Of a stretch of DNA of 64,000 bases, positions 36,958 through 49,066 are shown piece by piece. The DNA is taken from contig OX485803.1 in the NCBI GenBank assembly GCA_950295325.1, forward strand, positions 15,250,001 through 15,314,000. The letters are read 5' to 3'. The notes under the pieces were generated by a model. That model searched no databases, was not told the DNA's origin, and saw nothing but the letters and a program-made list of their open reading frames with translations. The stretch is from Polytrichum commune (taxonomy: Eukaryota; Streptophyta; Polytrichopsida; Polytrichales; Polytrichaceae). Within the stretch, counting starts at the first letter, position 1; the number at the start of each line of letters is the position of its first letter. The translations under genes and the position numbers were made by a program.

Positions 36958-39504
36958 TTCCCATAAAGACATACCCCACAATCGAAAGATTCCAAAACAA
37001 ATTGAATCCTCGAAACAATTCTGCTCACCTCTGGACACTTCCTCATTCCCGTAGGCTGTGCTAAACACTTCGTGAACGTCCGGAAATCCTGTGTTGCCCG
37101 ACTCACACCCAAGATGCTTCTGTTCACATAACTCCATTAATCACCGCCTGTATGCTATTCAAACGATTCAAAAGAGATTTAAGGCGGTAAGCAAGAAACT
37201 TAATAGCACCAGCTCCTCCGACAAAATTAAAGACAACAACAAATATCTCAAACTTAAACCGTAACATTCTGAAGTAGCATGTTTAGGTTCCAATGCAAAT
37301 GGAATAATTGTCAGGTAATCTGGACGACCTAAGTATAATTCTATCGGGGACACATCTCTTCAATTCAATCTTGTAGATGGAAGAAGGCTCTGTGTCCATA
37401 GATAGGCATCAACAATGAGGTCATGTCAACTAATGCGAGCTTCATGGCACTTGACTGTGCTCGGCATTCACGCATGTCCTCAAGGACATTACCTCTTGCA
37501 AGTTCATTCTTGAAGTTAGAATAGAGAGAGAGCGTCCTTACACATGCTTAAGAATGCTTTTGACCCTAACCTCCAATTCCAACTCCATACCATTCTTAAG
37601 CAGCATGTTCTACGTTCTAGTGCAAATGGAATAAATCTAAGGTAATCCGGGCTACCTATGAATGATTCCATTGAAGACGCAAATGTTCAATTCAATCTTG
37701 TAAGATGGAAGAAGCCATTGTGTCCGAAGATAGGCACCAATAAGATATCGCCTAATGAGGGCTTAATGCCACTTGACTATGCTCAGCATTCATGCATGTA
37801 CTCAAGGACCTTGATCCTTGATGAGAATTCCTTCTTAAAGTTAGAATAGAGAGAGAGTGGCCTTACACATACTTAAATTGCTTTAACTATAAACTCCAAT
37901 TTCAACTCCACCTTCAACTTCCCAAGCTGATCAGATTCAGGCCTCCTGCGCAATGGATTTCCATCAGTTGCGTTGCGCTCACTTTGTCGCTCTTTCACCC
38001 CCTTCAATCAAATCCTCACCAACTGTTTCACAATTCTCACCATCTCAATCATGTATTCGCAAAATAGGACAACCGATGCGTAAATCGATATCACTGTATG
38101 TTAGCGATGGTCACCGCAAAACCGTAAGCCCTAATCGGCCGATCATCCGTCACCGTGATTTTCATCCACAAATTATCATTCAACTTTGGTGGACATAATC
38201 GGTCGCTCGTTTAAGAGCAGAAGGTTTATCACACCTTGTCACAAATTTTCATCCATTGAGGCGCGATATCATCCATAATTCTGTCCAAGAGCCGATCGGT
38301 TATAATCAATGTGAAGTGGTCCTCATAGTTGTTTTTCAAATTTACAACTATCAAATGGTATGAAGACTCTCTTTACTTGACGGAAAAACTAGCCAAGTGG
38401 CCGTGCGCCTCTTGTGTTCCAAAAATAAATTAAAATGGTTTGAAGACTTAATAAATATGTGGGAAATTTTGGACCTTGATGTCCCACATATTTATGAGGT
38501 TTTTCGACCATTTAATAGTTGTAATATCGGAAACCACTTTACGGTCTCTCTTCTTCTCCCTTCAGCTACACACACATCAACACAAGTGTAAATTGTGGAC
38601 TTGGCTAAAAGTCCCTTATGGTTGGTTCACGTGTTTCTTTTGTAAAGGGAGTTGTTGAATGTTGGTGCAAAATGAGGGAGAGTTGAGGTGCTTATAAAGT
38701 AGAGGAGAGGGAATGGAGGGAAGATCATGAATGTCTTGTAAAGGATGTAACAAAAGATAATGAAGCACGGTTCCTAAAGAAGGAATGAATCCCGACGTTG
38801 GTGAGAAGCCATATGGCACAAGAGAGATGAAGGCGCAGCCTAGTCCTCCCCTCTCTCCATGATGTTTCCCACACTATCTCTTACTTTGTCATCGTTTCCA
38901 AATAAGAGTGTTGTTGTAGAGTTTGAGATATTTAAGTTGGTGCAAAATTGCAAGGGTTTGGGACATGTCTCCATCTAGGAGAGCATTAAAACCTAAATGG
39001 TCAAGCCTTCACAGTCCATTTTCGAGCATTTCTAGTAGTGCTTAAAATTCATGTTATGTAACAAATAGATTATCACATATTCTTATTGTGAAAATTTGAA
39101 GTCAATCAGACCACATATGCTAGGCTAGCTTGACATATGAACATGGTCTTCATCTGGGGGGCAACTAGAGAAAATTCTTAAATTTTTCGATTCATGACCA
39201 TTTTGGTCATACCACAAATTTTAGAAAGTTGGCAACTTTGTCATAATATGTTATGTGGAAGACATATGAGCTACTCCCAAAATATGGGTTGAGAAAGTTT
39301 AGATGAAGTCTGTCACCCTCAAAGTTGGACAACTACATGAGGTCAATTTGGGAGGTGTCCCCTTTTTCATGGAGCAAGCAACACGTGCACTGGTTTTTCC
39401 CCCAAATCCATTTGGTTAAGTTATGCACAATAGTCACCTCATCCTAAGGGGGGGGGGGGGGGGGGAATATCCCACCCAATTTGAAAATCATATGTGAAAG
39501 ATAT
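36958..39504. other. Repeat-bearing spacer with a local duplication
   Basis: About 37,262-37,545 and 37,592-37,875 are a direct, diverged duplication. Shared landmarks are gtgcaaatggaataa, ttcaattcaatcttgta, cacttgactatgctc, gtactcaaggac, and ttagaatagagagagag followed by cttacacat. No gene is supported. A pure G run of about 18 lies at 39,449-39,466, just before the palindrome. Confidence 0.5.
37262..37875 (+). repeat. Direct duplication, two units of about 285 bp, 330 bp apart
   Basis: Each unit runs from cattct-aag-agcatgtt through gatggaagaag and ggcac-aa to ttagaatagagagagagngn and cttacacat. Divergence looks substantial. I do not recognise the source sequence. Confidence 0.6.
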
Positions 39505-39824
39505 TAGAGTTATCCTTTAATTCAAATGAGTTTGGTAGGGAGTTTCTTACAAAACCTTCCATGTTTGGCAAGCTTGAGGTGCATGCGTCGGAGGTCGTGT
39601 GGAGGTTTGAACCAATAACATTCTATATCGGTTCATTGAGGGTCAAACTCATTTTAGCACCGCATACTGTGCTAAAATGAGTTTGACCCTCAATGAACCG
39701 ATATAGAATGTTATTGGTTCAAACCTCCACACGACCTCCGACGCATGCACCTCAAGCTTGCCAAACATGGAAGGTTTTGTAAGAAACTCCCTACCAAACT
39801 CCTTTGAATTAAAGGATAACTCTA
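39505..39824. repeat. Near-perfect 320-bp palindrome (156-bp arms, 8-bp loop)
   Basis: The left arm is 39,505-39,660 and the right arm is 39,669-39,824, with the loop cgcatact between them. Aligning the left arm with the reverse complement of the right arm by eye shows a single mismatch (t against g in the caaatgag / caaaggag segment). A transcript in either direction would form a hairpin long enough to be diced into small RNAs. There is no coding frame or transposon end at the arm tips. It could be a recently formed hairpin locus, a foldback element, or an assembly/replication-derived inversion. Confidence 0.9.
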
Positions 39825-41509
39825 TTGGCTCCTAGATTTGGCTCCTACTTTTGGGCAACACATGGAACCACCTCCCAAAACAAGCAATGCCAACCTAACA
39901 AAAAAATCCTACATGCTTAGAGTATGAGGTTTTTATGTGTTATTTTGGCCCACATGATAGTGGGCACCACCCTACACCAGTAGATACCTTCCATCCATGA
40001 AGGTTGCCACTTAGTGAGCTACAAACCCCATCAAAATATTAGGTGGCGATCCATTTCGAGTTGCATGACCATTTAAGGGTTAATGATTGATGGTCACATC
40101 AAATTGTGGCAATTTCCAAGGCGTCAAAGAATCCTTCCAAATAGGTTGTTCTTGTAGAGATGAGATAAATAAATGAAAGAGCGTTTAGGGTTTAGGACAT
40201 TACACTGACATGAGATGTTTGTTTGCCATCCTCCTTCCCATGTCCGCGTGGTCATGGGGGACGGGGGTTAGCTTAATGCCTATTTGTAACAGGTGAACCA
40301 CTTGTTAGTACTAGTCTATTAGTTAATTGTTTTAGTCCATGTGTATCGGTGGTTGGTTCGTTCTCAATTTTTTTGTTGGTTTGTTGATTTTGTATTGTGG
40401 TATCTTGAGGTATATTTCATATTGGTCGTTGGATTGGCCAAAACCCTACCTTCTCTTGTCAGCAACTTGTGATGAAATTTTGTCATGGATGATTGAATTT
40501 TGGATGAAGATTCACTTGGTAAGTGACAGTAATTGCAACACTGTAAGTCTACAATCTCCCAAAAATTTACAAGGAATGACAAACAATGTGGGGTTACCAT
40601 TTAGTGTTGGTGACACTTTACTGCGGTTTACAATTAGTATTGAGCAAGACAATTCGAATTGGTGACACTAAATATCATATTTAGTGTACTTATGTCGTTT
40701 TGAATATAAAAGTGATACTCTCAATAAAATGTTATAGCAATGTGTAACTCCACATGGTTGCCCACACTAATTAGACAAAACAATGTAGTTATAGACGAAC
40801 CGGTCAAATATGAAAAATAATTGGTTGAAGTTCAAGACTTCACGAAAATTGCCAATCATTTTATAGCAATCCATGGAATATATTCCAAGTTAATAAAGAG
40901 ACACCAAAAGGTCACAACATGCAACCGGTTGGACTTGGAAACACTAGGATTTGGACCGATTATGCCCAAAACCCTCCTCGGATACTGTGCTTTCCCGTTC
41001 AGTCATAAAAGTTACTTTTATTTTTCCACTCTAAGTCGTGACTCCATCGACTTTGAGAAACTAAACTACAAAAGTAAAAAAAATTAAATTTTACTTTACA
41101 TTTTTACTTTTTACTTTTATGCTACCATGGTATATAAGCAACATGTAAGTGAATCTGGCACCATTCACTTCCCTCATCTTAGTGGACTTGTCTCTCATAG
41201 TTTGAGTATCGTCTCATGCCCACATATATATACCACACTACCTTAACCGCTTTGGCTATTCATAGGCAAATAATCATTAAATTTTCTATTTAAGTATCCA
41301 CTAATCCCGGATTCGAAGGAAAAATCATTTATTCATATTTATTTTTTGACATTTAAAAAATAAAAAATATTTTTCTTTCTTTCTAGAATTGTTTAATTAG
41401 TGCTGAAGTGGTAAAGGTACTACGGTATATTATTGAGATTATTGTGGGATTTCAGGAGGATTTTTTTATCAAGTAAAATTTACACTGAATTTATTACCTC
41501 GTAGCCAAA
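39825..41509. other. Repeat-bearing region upstream of the BTB gene
   Basis: About 40,435-40,690 is a reverse-orientation copy of the CTACACTAAAT-group MITE, ending gtgacactaaatatcatatt and tagtgtac. About 40,797-40,983 is a minus-strand fragment of the TGTCCGGGGAG repeat. The remaining sequence to 41,509, including an A/T-rich stretch at 41,300-41,400, is the presumed promoter region of the BTB gene. No other gene is supported. Confidence 0.5.
40435..40690. mobile_element. Partial MITE of the CTACACTAAAT group
   Basis: It is the inverse of about 10,267-10,520. Landmarks are ccctaccttctcttgtcagc, ggtaagtgacagtaattgca, acaaggaatgacaaacaatg and gtgacactaaatatcatatt. Only the right end is recognisable as a terminus. 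Confidence 0.6.
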
Positions 41510-42772
41510 ATGTCGGAAATTGAGGAGGTTTGGTTCGGCAAACGAAACTTGAGCAACGTCGTCGTCAAGCTCGTTGAGATAAACCATGACTCGGATACCA
41601 AAAGCGGAGACTCTCGTGGCAAGAAGCCTGCGGATTGTGCTTGTGCAAGGTCGAAGAAGCGTGGTTTGGACTCGGATGAAGATTGGAACATCACCGTGTT
41701 GGCAATCTTTCATCTTCACTTAAACACTCTCCGAAGCAGCGGAAGTAAGTACTTTGAGACTTACTTCTCAAACCAATGGAGCCTTGATCACTCACAACCA
41801 CAACCAATGGAGCTTTTTCTCGAAGCCCAAGCGGATGTCGGCCACTACAAAGATTGCTTCTCGACCATGTACGAGTGGACCTCGACGAAGTTTGAGAGTG
41901 TCACGCACTGCGTCGGGATGTTGAAAGTGGCGGTGCAATTACTCTACGAGCTTGTGATCGAAGACGGAGTTCGTTATTTATCCACAATGCAGTGGTCGAA
42001 ATTTGAGTTCAAGTTGGTCCGAAAGCTCGTCGTGGGATCCGAAGGATGCTTTCCGTTAGATTTCGCAAACGATGTGTTGGCACGGTTGGGGATCACGCAT
42101 AGATTGGTGGGTGATGACAACGAACATGAGGGTTCCTCTGATAAGGTTCAGGAATTGGCTGGAACGGCTTTGAAGCAAGTATTTGTGGATGTTGTAGACT
42201 ACCTTCAAGATCCAACGCTCGCCAATACAAGAAAACAATTATTTACAGAGACATTCAAACAACTCATCACGAGGCCATCGCCGAACGCGCTCACAAAGTT
42301 CGCACTCGACCTCATAAACGTCGAATTAAAATCCACATCCGTGGATCTCGTGCAATGTGGGCAAGCATACATGCGAGGAAATTACGACCCTATGAGGTTG
42401 GAATTTGGGGTCAAGAAGTTTGATTGGTTGCTCAACATTTTATTGCAAAACAAAGTGGGGAAAGAAGCAGTAGAATTCATTGTACATGATAACGAGGGCT
42501 TGATGACCGTACTCCCTTACTTTTACAACCCTTTCCTTCTACATCGTCCGGATATGGGTTTGGGAAGGGCGAAAGTGTTGCAGCAATTTGCGGGAACATT
42601 GTGCTCTATATTTGTGGAGGTTGCACGTTCTATTCCCCATGCCGGCGTGGTGCTCACCACCTTAGTCCACCCAACTATGGTGGGGGGTCCTTGGACCTTG
42701 TTGTATGGGTACCTCAAAGCCCTTTGGGGGGATACCATGTCCGGTATCTTCAAGGCACTAGTGGCTAGCTAG
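41510..42772 (+). CDS. BTB/POZ domain protein, main exon
   Basis: This is a 420-residue open frame from ATG at 41,510. The N terminus FGKRNLSNVVVKLVEI followed by a Cys/Lys-rich linker and NITVLAIFHLHLNTLRSSGSKYF has the shape of a BTB fold (strand, helix FHLHxxxLxxxSxYF). It is followed by a helical region with CVGMLKVAVQLLYE and YLSTMQWS, which in plant BTB/POZ proteins of the At1g63850 type follows the BTB. Such proteins are thought to be adaptors for Cullin-3 ubiquitin ligases, sometimes with other roles; the substrate here is unknown. The frame ends at TAG, 42,772. A downstream frame (42,937-43,218) may be a further exon. The divergence from the canonical BTB is considerable, so the family call rests on pattern rather than on a few invariant residues. 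Confidence 0.65.
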   Translation: MSEIEEVWFGKRNLSNVVVKLVEINHDSDTKSGDSRGKKPADCACARSKKRGLDSDEDWNITVLAIFHLHLNTLRSSGSKYFETYFSNQWSLDHSQPQPMELFLEAQADVGHYKDCFSTMYEWTSTKFESVTHCVGMLKVAVQLLYELVIEDGVRYLSTMQWSKFEFKLVRKLVVGSEGCFPLDFANDVLARLGITHRLVGDDNEHEGSSDKVQELAGTALKQVFVDVVDYLQDPTLANTRKQLFTETFKQLITRPSPNALTKFALDLINVELKSTSVDLVQCGQAYMRGNYDPMRLEFGVKKFDWLLNILLQNKVGKEAVEFIVHDNEGLMTVLPYFYNPFLLHRPDMGLGRAKVLQQFAGTLCSIFVEVARSIPHAGVVLTTLVHPTMVGGPWTLLYGYLKALWGDTMSGIFKALVAS

Positions 42773-42936
42773 GAACTAGTATAGTGTGTCACTATATAGT
42801 GTCCATCCTCGAAAGGGGAGAGTAGTATTGTCCCAGTGTCCCCTTGTCTAGTGGCCATCGGGTTCATTGGCATTACGAACGGACACTTTATTCACGCCGG
42901 CCCCTTGTAGACCGGAGTTTCTCTCTCTCTCTGGAG

Positions 42937-43218
42937 GTTGCACAAGGACGACTACTTTTGACTGCCGCTTCACGTTTGACACTCATTCAAGGCTTGAGTT
43001 GGCTCATGTTACATACGTTTGACCAGGGCGATGCACAATGGACTTTAGCAAAAATGTCCATCACTGAGCTCGTTGGAAATCTCCCTCTGGTTGATCAGGC
43101 TCTGCTTTTTGAAAATTTGGAAGCTGATCTAGAATCTCAAGTAATTTTAGACTCAGCATACAATAACTGGTTCAACCGCGTCATGCGTGAGTACGATCCA
43201 GAAATGTTGGATTCATAA
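42937..43218 (+). CDS. Possible 3' exon of the BTB/POZ gene
   Basis: After a pyrimidine-rich stretch ending ctctctctctctggag, an open frame encodes VAQGRLLLTAASRLTL, then ELVGNLPLVDQALLFENLEADL, then NNWFNRVMREYDP and a stop at 43,218. The QGRLLL..RL..L and NLPLxDQxxLF motifs occur near the C terminus of plant BTB/POZ proteins of this type. A phase-0 donor in the main exon would be needed; the candidate gag|gttgca near 42,616-42,619 is weak. If it is not spliced, the gene may be truncated at 42,772 and this is a remnant. Confidence 0.45.
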   Translation, partial: VAQGRLLLTAASRLTLIQGLSWLMLHTFDQGDAQWTLAKMSITELVGNLPLVDQALLFENLEADLESQVILDSAYNNWFNRVMREYDPEMLDS

Positions 43219-44418
43219 AAACTTGGTTCCTAAATCAACTACTGTTTAAAAACCCAGAGTGAAATGCAACACAGAAAGGCACCAATACAATGGCAAAGAT
43301 AGGATAACTTCAATCCACATGGTTTGAAAGGTAGAATATGTGAAGTTGTATATGAGTTAGTTTTGAGCCATGAGACTCAAATTAATTGGAAACTATGTAC
43401 CTTGACATGATTTGTTTATAAATACTCGCAATCAACTTCTTACACATTGTTCTTGGTCATGTCCATATCTTAAATGTAGCTTTAACCAAAAAAAACCCAG
43501 TGTCAACAACATCTTATAAACAAGATTTGCAAGTTGAATGTTTCAAACATTCATGCAGTGAAATTGTTGCCACAAAGTCAAAGATCACATCCATATGAAA
43601 CCATCTTGATGCACTTTAGTACCATCAGCCTTTTGGCATCCCAGACTTTGAAAACAATTTCATTTCATTTTATATTGGTCGGACCTTCATAAGGTCATGA
43701 GCTTCGTGTAAGCATTTTTTAAGCAAAGAATCAAGAAAGACTTCGTAAAATGGATGATATTAGGTTACTTGCTTATTCTGTACATCTGTTCATTTTATGA
43801 AGACTTACGACATGCTTTTTAGGGACACTAAGGGTTAAGGGTTGATCACTCCTAGGTTTGTAGGATTGCAATGTCCCCCAATGTAACAATATAAGGAGCC
43901 AGAGAAAACACTGCACCCAAAACAACTTGTGTAGGATAATGCCACATCCTATGACTTGTAGCTTGAAGAAACCATCCAGCATTGTATCAAGTTGGACTAC
44001 CGAATGATGTACCAGGTATTCGTATCTCCATGAGAATTATTGCAAAAAAATACCTTCAAGATAAAACAATAATGGTCCTTCCATCCACTCCAAAAATTGG
44101 ACACTTGCTCAAATTCAAATTTACAAAGAACATGTCCTCGGTGTGAAAAAGAATATGTTTGAACAAGACACCTATATTGGAGATTAGAATGAGCTGCAGC
44201 AAAGTGCCTAACATGCTAAGTAACTCTGGTAAACCTGCAGCACAATTCTTCCCTGGCAATCCATCCCTAATGGGGACACTTCCAGACTTTGTGGTAAAAG
44301 GGCTTGCTACTGAAATTTTGTAACCTCTTTGGCCCATAAACACAAACTCACACATCTCAACTCATAAACTGAGATCATTGAGTTATAAATCCTGGTCAAA
44401 GGACAACACCTTGACAAG
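43219..44418. other. Intergenic region between convergent BTB and PBA1 genes
   Basis: This region holds the 3' ends of both genes. Minus-strand open frames at 43,773-43,982 and 44,056-44,355 have no domain features. I see no repeat with clear ends. Confidence 0.45.
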
Positions 44419-47310
44419 CTAAGATTGCATGGCAATGGGACGAGGGGATATTTCTTCATGAAATAGAGGTAGCTTGTCACCAGCATGAAATTTGCGCTCT
44501 ACACCATGCTCATTCACCTGCATACAACCGCCAACCATTTCTCATAAGGACCAGAAAACAAATTCCTGCAGTCTCCCACTCTCATTCTTCAAGAATGCAG
44601 AAGGACATCAAAGATTTCATCAGACACAACTCACACAACCAGCTACACACAAACCAGTAGAGACCAGTAACTTGACACACTCAGAAACAACACCGATATA
44701 TAATGAGAAACTACTATTCAATAAAAGGAGAAACAAAAGGTGATGTTAGCTCCTCCACATAATGGGAGAGGAATAACCCTTCAGTTCTTCAAAATTCACA
44801 TAAAGCCTCACAACAATTTAGTTGAAACATACTGTTACAGTCCGGACAACACCACCACTTGCACCATCTCGAGCAATTGCCAATGCAATCGACTTCACCA
44901 CCAAATCCTGCATCCATGACATTCAAATATGGTATTTGTTAGCATTCATTACTCAATTTGTTCTGCTAATCATTCTTCAGACAGTATCCTAACACGCAAT
45001 ACTGGAATCAGGAGTATCAAGACTGAATGTACTGGTAAAGCTGTGGAGATATTTCAATATGCTTTTAGCACCTAATCATGAACAAATTGCCCAGAAACGC
45101 AGATATCATCTTGAATTGAGTAAGACTAGACAACCCTATCACAAGGTTCATACCTCAGCTTCCTTATGGGTCATGTTTTGTTTCCAGGCTTGATCCAGAA
45201 AACCATACAAGTAGCTTGATCCCGAACCTGCAAAATGCCTTACATCTTCAGCACTGCAAGTGCAAGGCAGAATGGGCATAACAGACTCAGATAGAAGGCA
45301 TTCAAAAGGCCAATTCTCCTTGTGATTACACAATAAGCTTTGCTTACTTACATACACAAGGACTTAGGATTTAGAGACTTAATCTGTCTTGAGGGCAACA
45401 CTTCAAATAGGCACTTAGGATTCCTACATATTAAGCTCCTCCCAACACACAACTGCAATCCACAAATTTTGAGAATAACCCTCACTAAGATGCCAGCCGC
45501 CAATATACAGCAGGACAAAAGAAAATACAAACCTCCAGTAGCAAAAGGAAGACGTAACATAGTGCCTCCCAAAGGAATGCCGTAAACACTGCCACCTTCG
45601 TACTTATCCCAGCCAGCCACAATCAACCCAGTCTCCAGAAATGACTGCAACCATATCAGCACATTACATATATTACGCCTTCACTGGGTAAAACACCACA
45701 TGCTTATAAAAAAGTAAACAGCCAATCCACTAGCATTGTTGTACACCCAAGCTAACCTTATTTTGATATGAAAGCTCTCGCACAAGAGTTCCAGCAGTTT
45801 TGACTGTAGAAGGTCTCCCTAGCTGAATTCTGCAATATAAGAAGCACACAATAAGAATATGTTGCAGTGATCATAAGTAAATCACCTCTGGCAGAGAAAC
45901 TACAGAGTACTATTTCTGCAGTGGGGAAGACGAACTATTGATAATGGACACCACATCAACACCTCTACAACTGTACTCTTCCAACTGATTAAAAAAAAAG
46001 CAGATTAGAGGCTCATACACTGCCAACAAGAATCTAAAGACGTAACCTACACAAACCTAATTGAGGCCAGGAAATACCCCATAGCATGCACAAAATCAGG
46101 AACTGGTGTCCTACTTAAAGAGCAACTTCTTTGGTAAGATTTCCTTTAGGTTAACTTCCTTCCCGGAGGACAAAGACAGAAACTGGTACTTACATGTGTT
46201 GATTAAGAAAGTAGCGCACGTAATCTGAAACCACTTGTGAATCTGCTGCCTGCCATGATATAAAACCACCAGAAGATTTTAAATCAGTGCATTCATGCAA
46301 CCTGCTTCCATACTGCTGACACAATTCGAACTCTTTGTGTGGATTGTGTTGCTTTAACATATATTCTAAGAAAAGAGGGAATCTAACTACCTGACAATGC
46401 AGGAAAAATTCCAAAATTGCATACCGAGCCAGAGCGACAGAGGTACACGTTGTCTGTGAGTTGAGTGATTTTGTCCGAGGCACGGTTGGCAACATATACA
46501 CCTACATCAACAAACCAAGTGTATCAGATATCGACTAAATCCTACCGGCATGCCAAGAATTCAATTCCTAGCCATGCCGCAGCAACAATAGCTATGGTAA
46601 ACCATGTGCAGTCTTAAAATCATCTGAGAATATGCGACGGCCGTGTTAGGTTTATGGCTTAGTCATCCTGATTATGCGTTCAAGGTCTCTAAATCTAATT
46701 CTGGGTTTCAATCTGCTATTTCAATAAAATTCCAAACTATGGGCAACTTATATAGCTGCCATGAATCCTTGGCCCTGGCACACAAGAACACTGTGAACCT
46801 ACTTTGATGTTTCAATTTTACATTTTTTTCTTTTCAAGAGACATCTTCCTAAACCTAGCTATCATCATCAGCGGGTTTCAGCTCCCGATTTGGTGATGTC
46901 CTCCGGGATGAAATTCATCCTCCATGAAAATGCGACTTAGGGTTAACACAATGATAATGACATTACTCACCAGTAGTCGTCCGAGAATCTGCTCCGAGAA
47001 TTACACCACCATCATACTCCACTGCCATGATAGTAGTCTGCGTACAGAAACCACGCTCAGTATTCAATATTCAGTGTTCAGTGCAAGCAGTTGCGAAGTC
47101 AATTTTAGGTTCCCGATAGCAGTTTGCGAGGATTGGAAGATTGAAGCGTAAGAGACACGAAGTGCAAGAACATCTGATGATGCCAGGAGCTGCGGAATTG
47201 AGCGAAACCCTAAAAGACGCAATAGGAAGCGGAATTGGAAGGGGAGTGATAAGTTGAGTTACCCCCATGCTGTGAGGGGCATCGGTCCATTGCGCCGCAT
47301 GGGGATCCAT
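44419..47310 (-). CDS. PBA1: 20S proteasome subunit beta-1 (PBA1, caspase-like activity)
   Basis: Nine minus-strand exons join in phase: 47,310-47,263, 47,037-46,971, 46,501-46,425, 46,249-46,194, 45,829-45,757, 45,644-45,533, 45,227-45,154, 44,907-44,833 and 44,517-44,419. They encode 226 residues, close to the usual beta-1 length. A 16-residue propeptide ends in MG, and autocleavage would expose the catalytic Thr (residue 17, [11 protein letters not shown]). Mature D17 (GADSRT) and K33 (RASDK) of the active site are present, as are [45 protein letters not shown] and [13 protein letters not shown]. The protein is part of the inner ring of the core proteasome and cleaves after acidic residues. 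All introns are GT-AG. No defect is seen, so this should be a functional housekeeping gene. Confidence 0.95.
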
Positions 47311-48500
47311 GGTGATGGTGGCGAGCGAGGAGGAAGATGGGTGACAGTTGTTGCAAATGAAGAGGAGAAACGAGGGTTAATGGCGATGGCTTTGGCGGAC
47401 GAAGAAATGTGTGAGAGACTGAAAGGAGTCTTGCGGACAGAGCAACTGAACCACTTTTTGAAGCCCCTCTTTGTCACTTCCTTTGGGAACGTGTTCTCTT
47501 CTATCGGTTCCCAACTCTTGCTTATTGTCGTACATATGGAACAATGTCGGACTGGTATAAGGTATGTGGGTGTTGTTCCATTTCTTTTTCATGTTCTCCA
47601 ACTTCTACCAAGTTAGATTTACACAACATAACTCATGTTGCATTAGCAAATCTACGATGAAACATCTATAAAAATATGTTAAAAACATCGGACCTCCCCT
47701 ACTTTAATTATGCAAATCAGAAGTGCATATTTGTTCATTTCTTAACTAAATACTTTTGTCCTCCCAATTGTGTTCATTATTGAGTGTATAGTAGTTATTT
47801 GAACACATTGTCCAATCTCTTTCAAACATGTGGCTTTATGTTGTTTGCTTGTTGATCCTCACCAAACCACATACCAATCAAATATAGGGGTCCAATTGAC
47901 AGAACTTAAGACTCATCTACCTATATAGTTGAATGCAGGGCATCAATAATGGTATGAAGAACGTATCCATGGGTATCAAATTTGTAACACCAGTCAAATA
48001 TTGACATTTTATGGGTATGCCATCAATGTGAGAGAATGCTTTTATACATGAGTTATTATTTGGGTCAGTGTTATTCTAACCCATATTGATACTAAGACGA
48101 TGTTGCCTAGATATGAAGGTTCTTGCATGATATGTAGATTTGAATGATATAAGAAACAAAATTATTGTCAAATATCCATACCCTTTTGGTATCAAAAAAT
48201 GTGATATCCTCATTGTAGATATTTGAATGGTATCTATCTAAAAAAGACAATAATAAATCAATATTGGCATGAATTGTGTTGGCCAGGTATGTATATTATG
48301 ACCAATTATCAACTTAGTTATAAAATGGTTAAATGACATGCTCAAACAATATGTATATATAACATGTAAATATATGTAAACCACTCTCTAACAAGGGAAT
48401 GTGGCTTTGCCACAAGAGGCTCAATCCTAAAATGACATTCTAAATGTATAGAACAATCAATGTTCATATGAATGGAAATGTTGATTTGGGAGTTTAAATG

Positions 48501-48533
<33 letters not shown>

Positions 48534-48729
48534 TTTGTTATCATGTGGTTGAAATACGGGTATTGAACAATATATGACATCTAAATATATGTAAAACACT
48601 ACCTAGCAATACTAACCTACTTTTGATCCCTTTGTTACTTCTTATGAGAACATGTTTCGTTCCTTGGGTTCCCAACTCTTGTCAATTGTTTGTATATATG
48701 AGAGTGTGAACTTGTGTTGGCATGTTATT
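47311..48729. other. PBA1 upstream region and dispersed repeats
   Basis: The PBA1 promoter and 5' leader must lie in the first part. About 47,500-47,900 is a copy of the repeat at 20,040 and 53,330. About 47,990-48,250 matches 30,820-31,070. An (AT)n run of about 30 bp lies at 48,502-48,531. The segment 48,610-48,700 (caatactaacctacttttga, gggttcccaactcttg) resembles 52,737-52,830 on the other side of the Harbinger element. Confidence 0.5.
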
Positions 48730-49066
48730 GTAGCTCTCTAGCAGCTTGGAAAAAAAAAATTAATTTTGAAGGTGCCTAAATTTATGGGAAATTAATTTCG
48801 TTGAGTGTCCAAAAAAAAAATTAACATTCAAAGAGTGCCTAAAATCACAACAATGCAAGTGACATATAGCCCAAGCACATGAAGTGGTAGCTGGCAGGGG
48901 GTGCAACCTGCCAGCCTTGCCGGAATGGATGAAAAACATCCGTCCAGTCCCGTTTTTTTTTTTTTTTTTTGGTTGGTGCCCGCCATTTGTAGGGCAGCCC
49001 ACCCTAAACCTGTATGCGGTTAGCTGGGAGGTGGCTGGCTGCGAGCATAATTTGAGTGTTTAGGGT

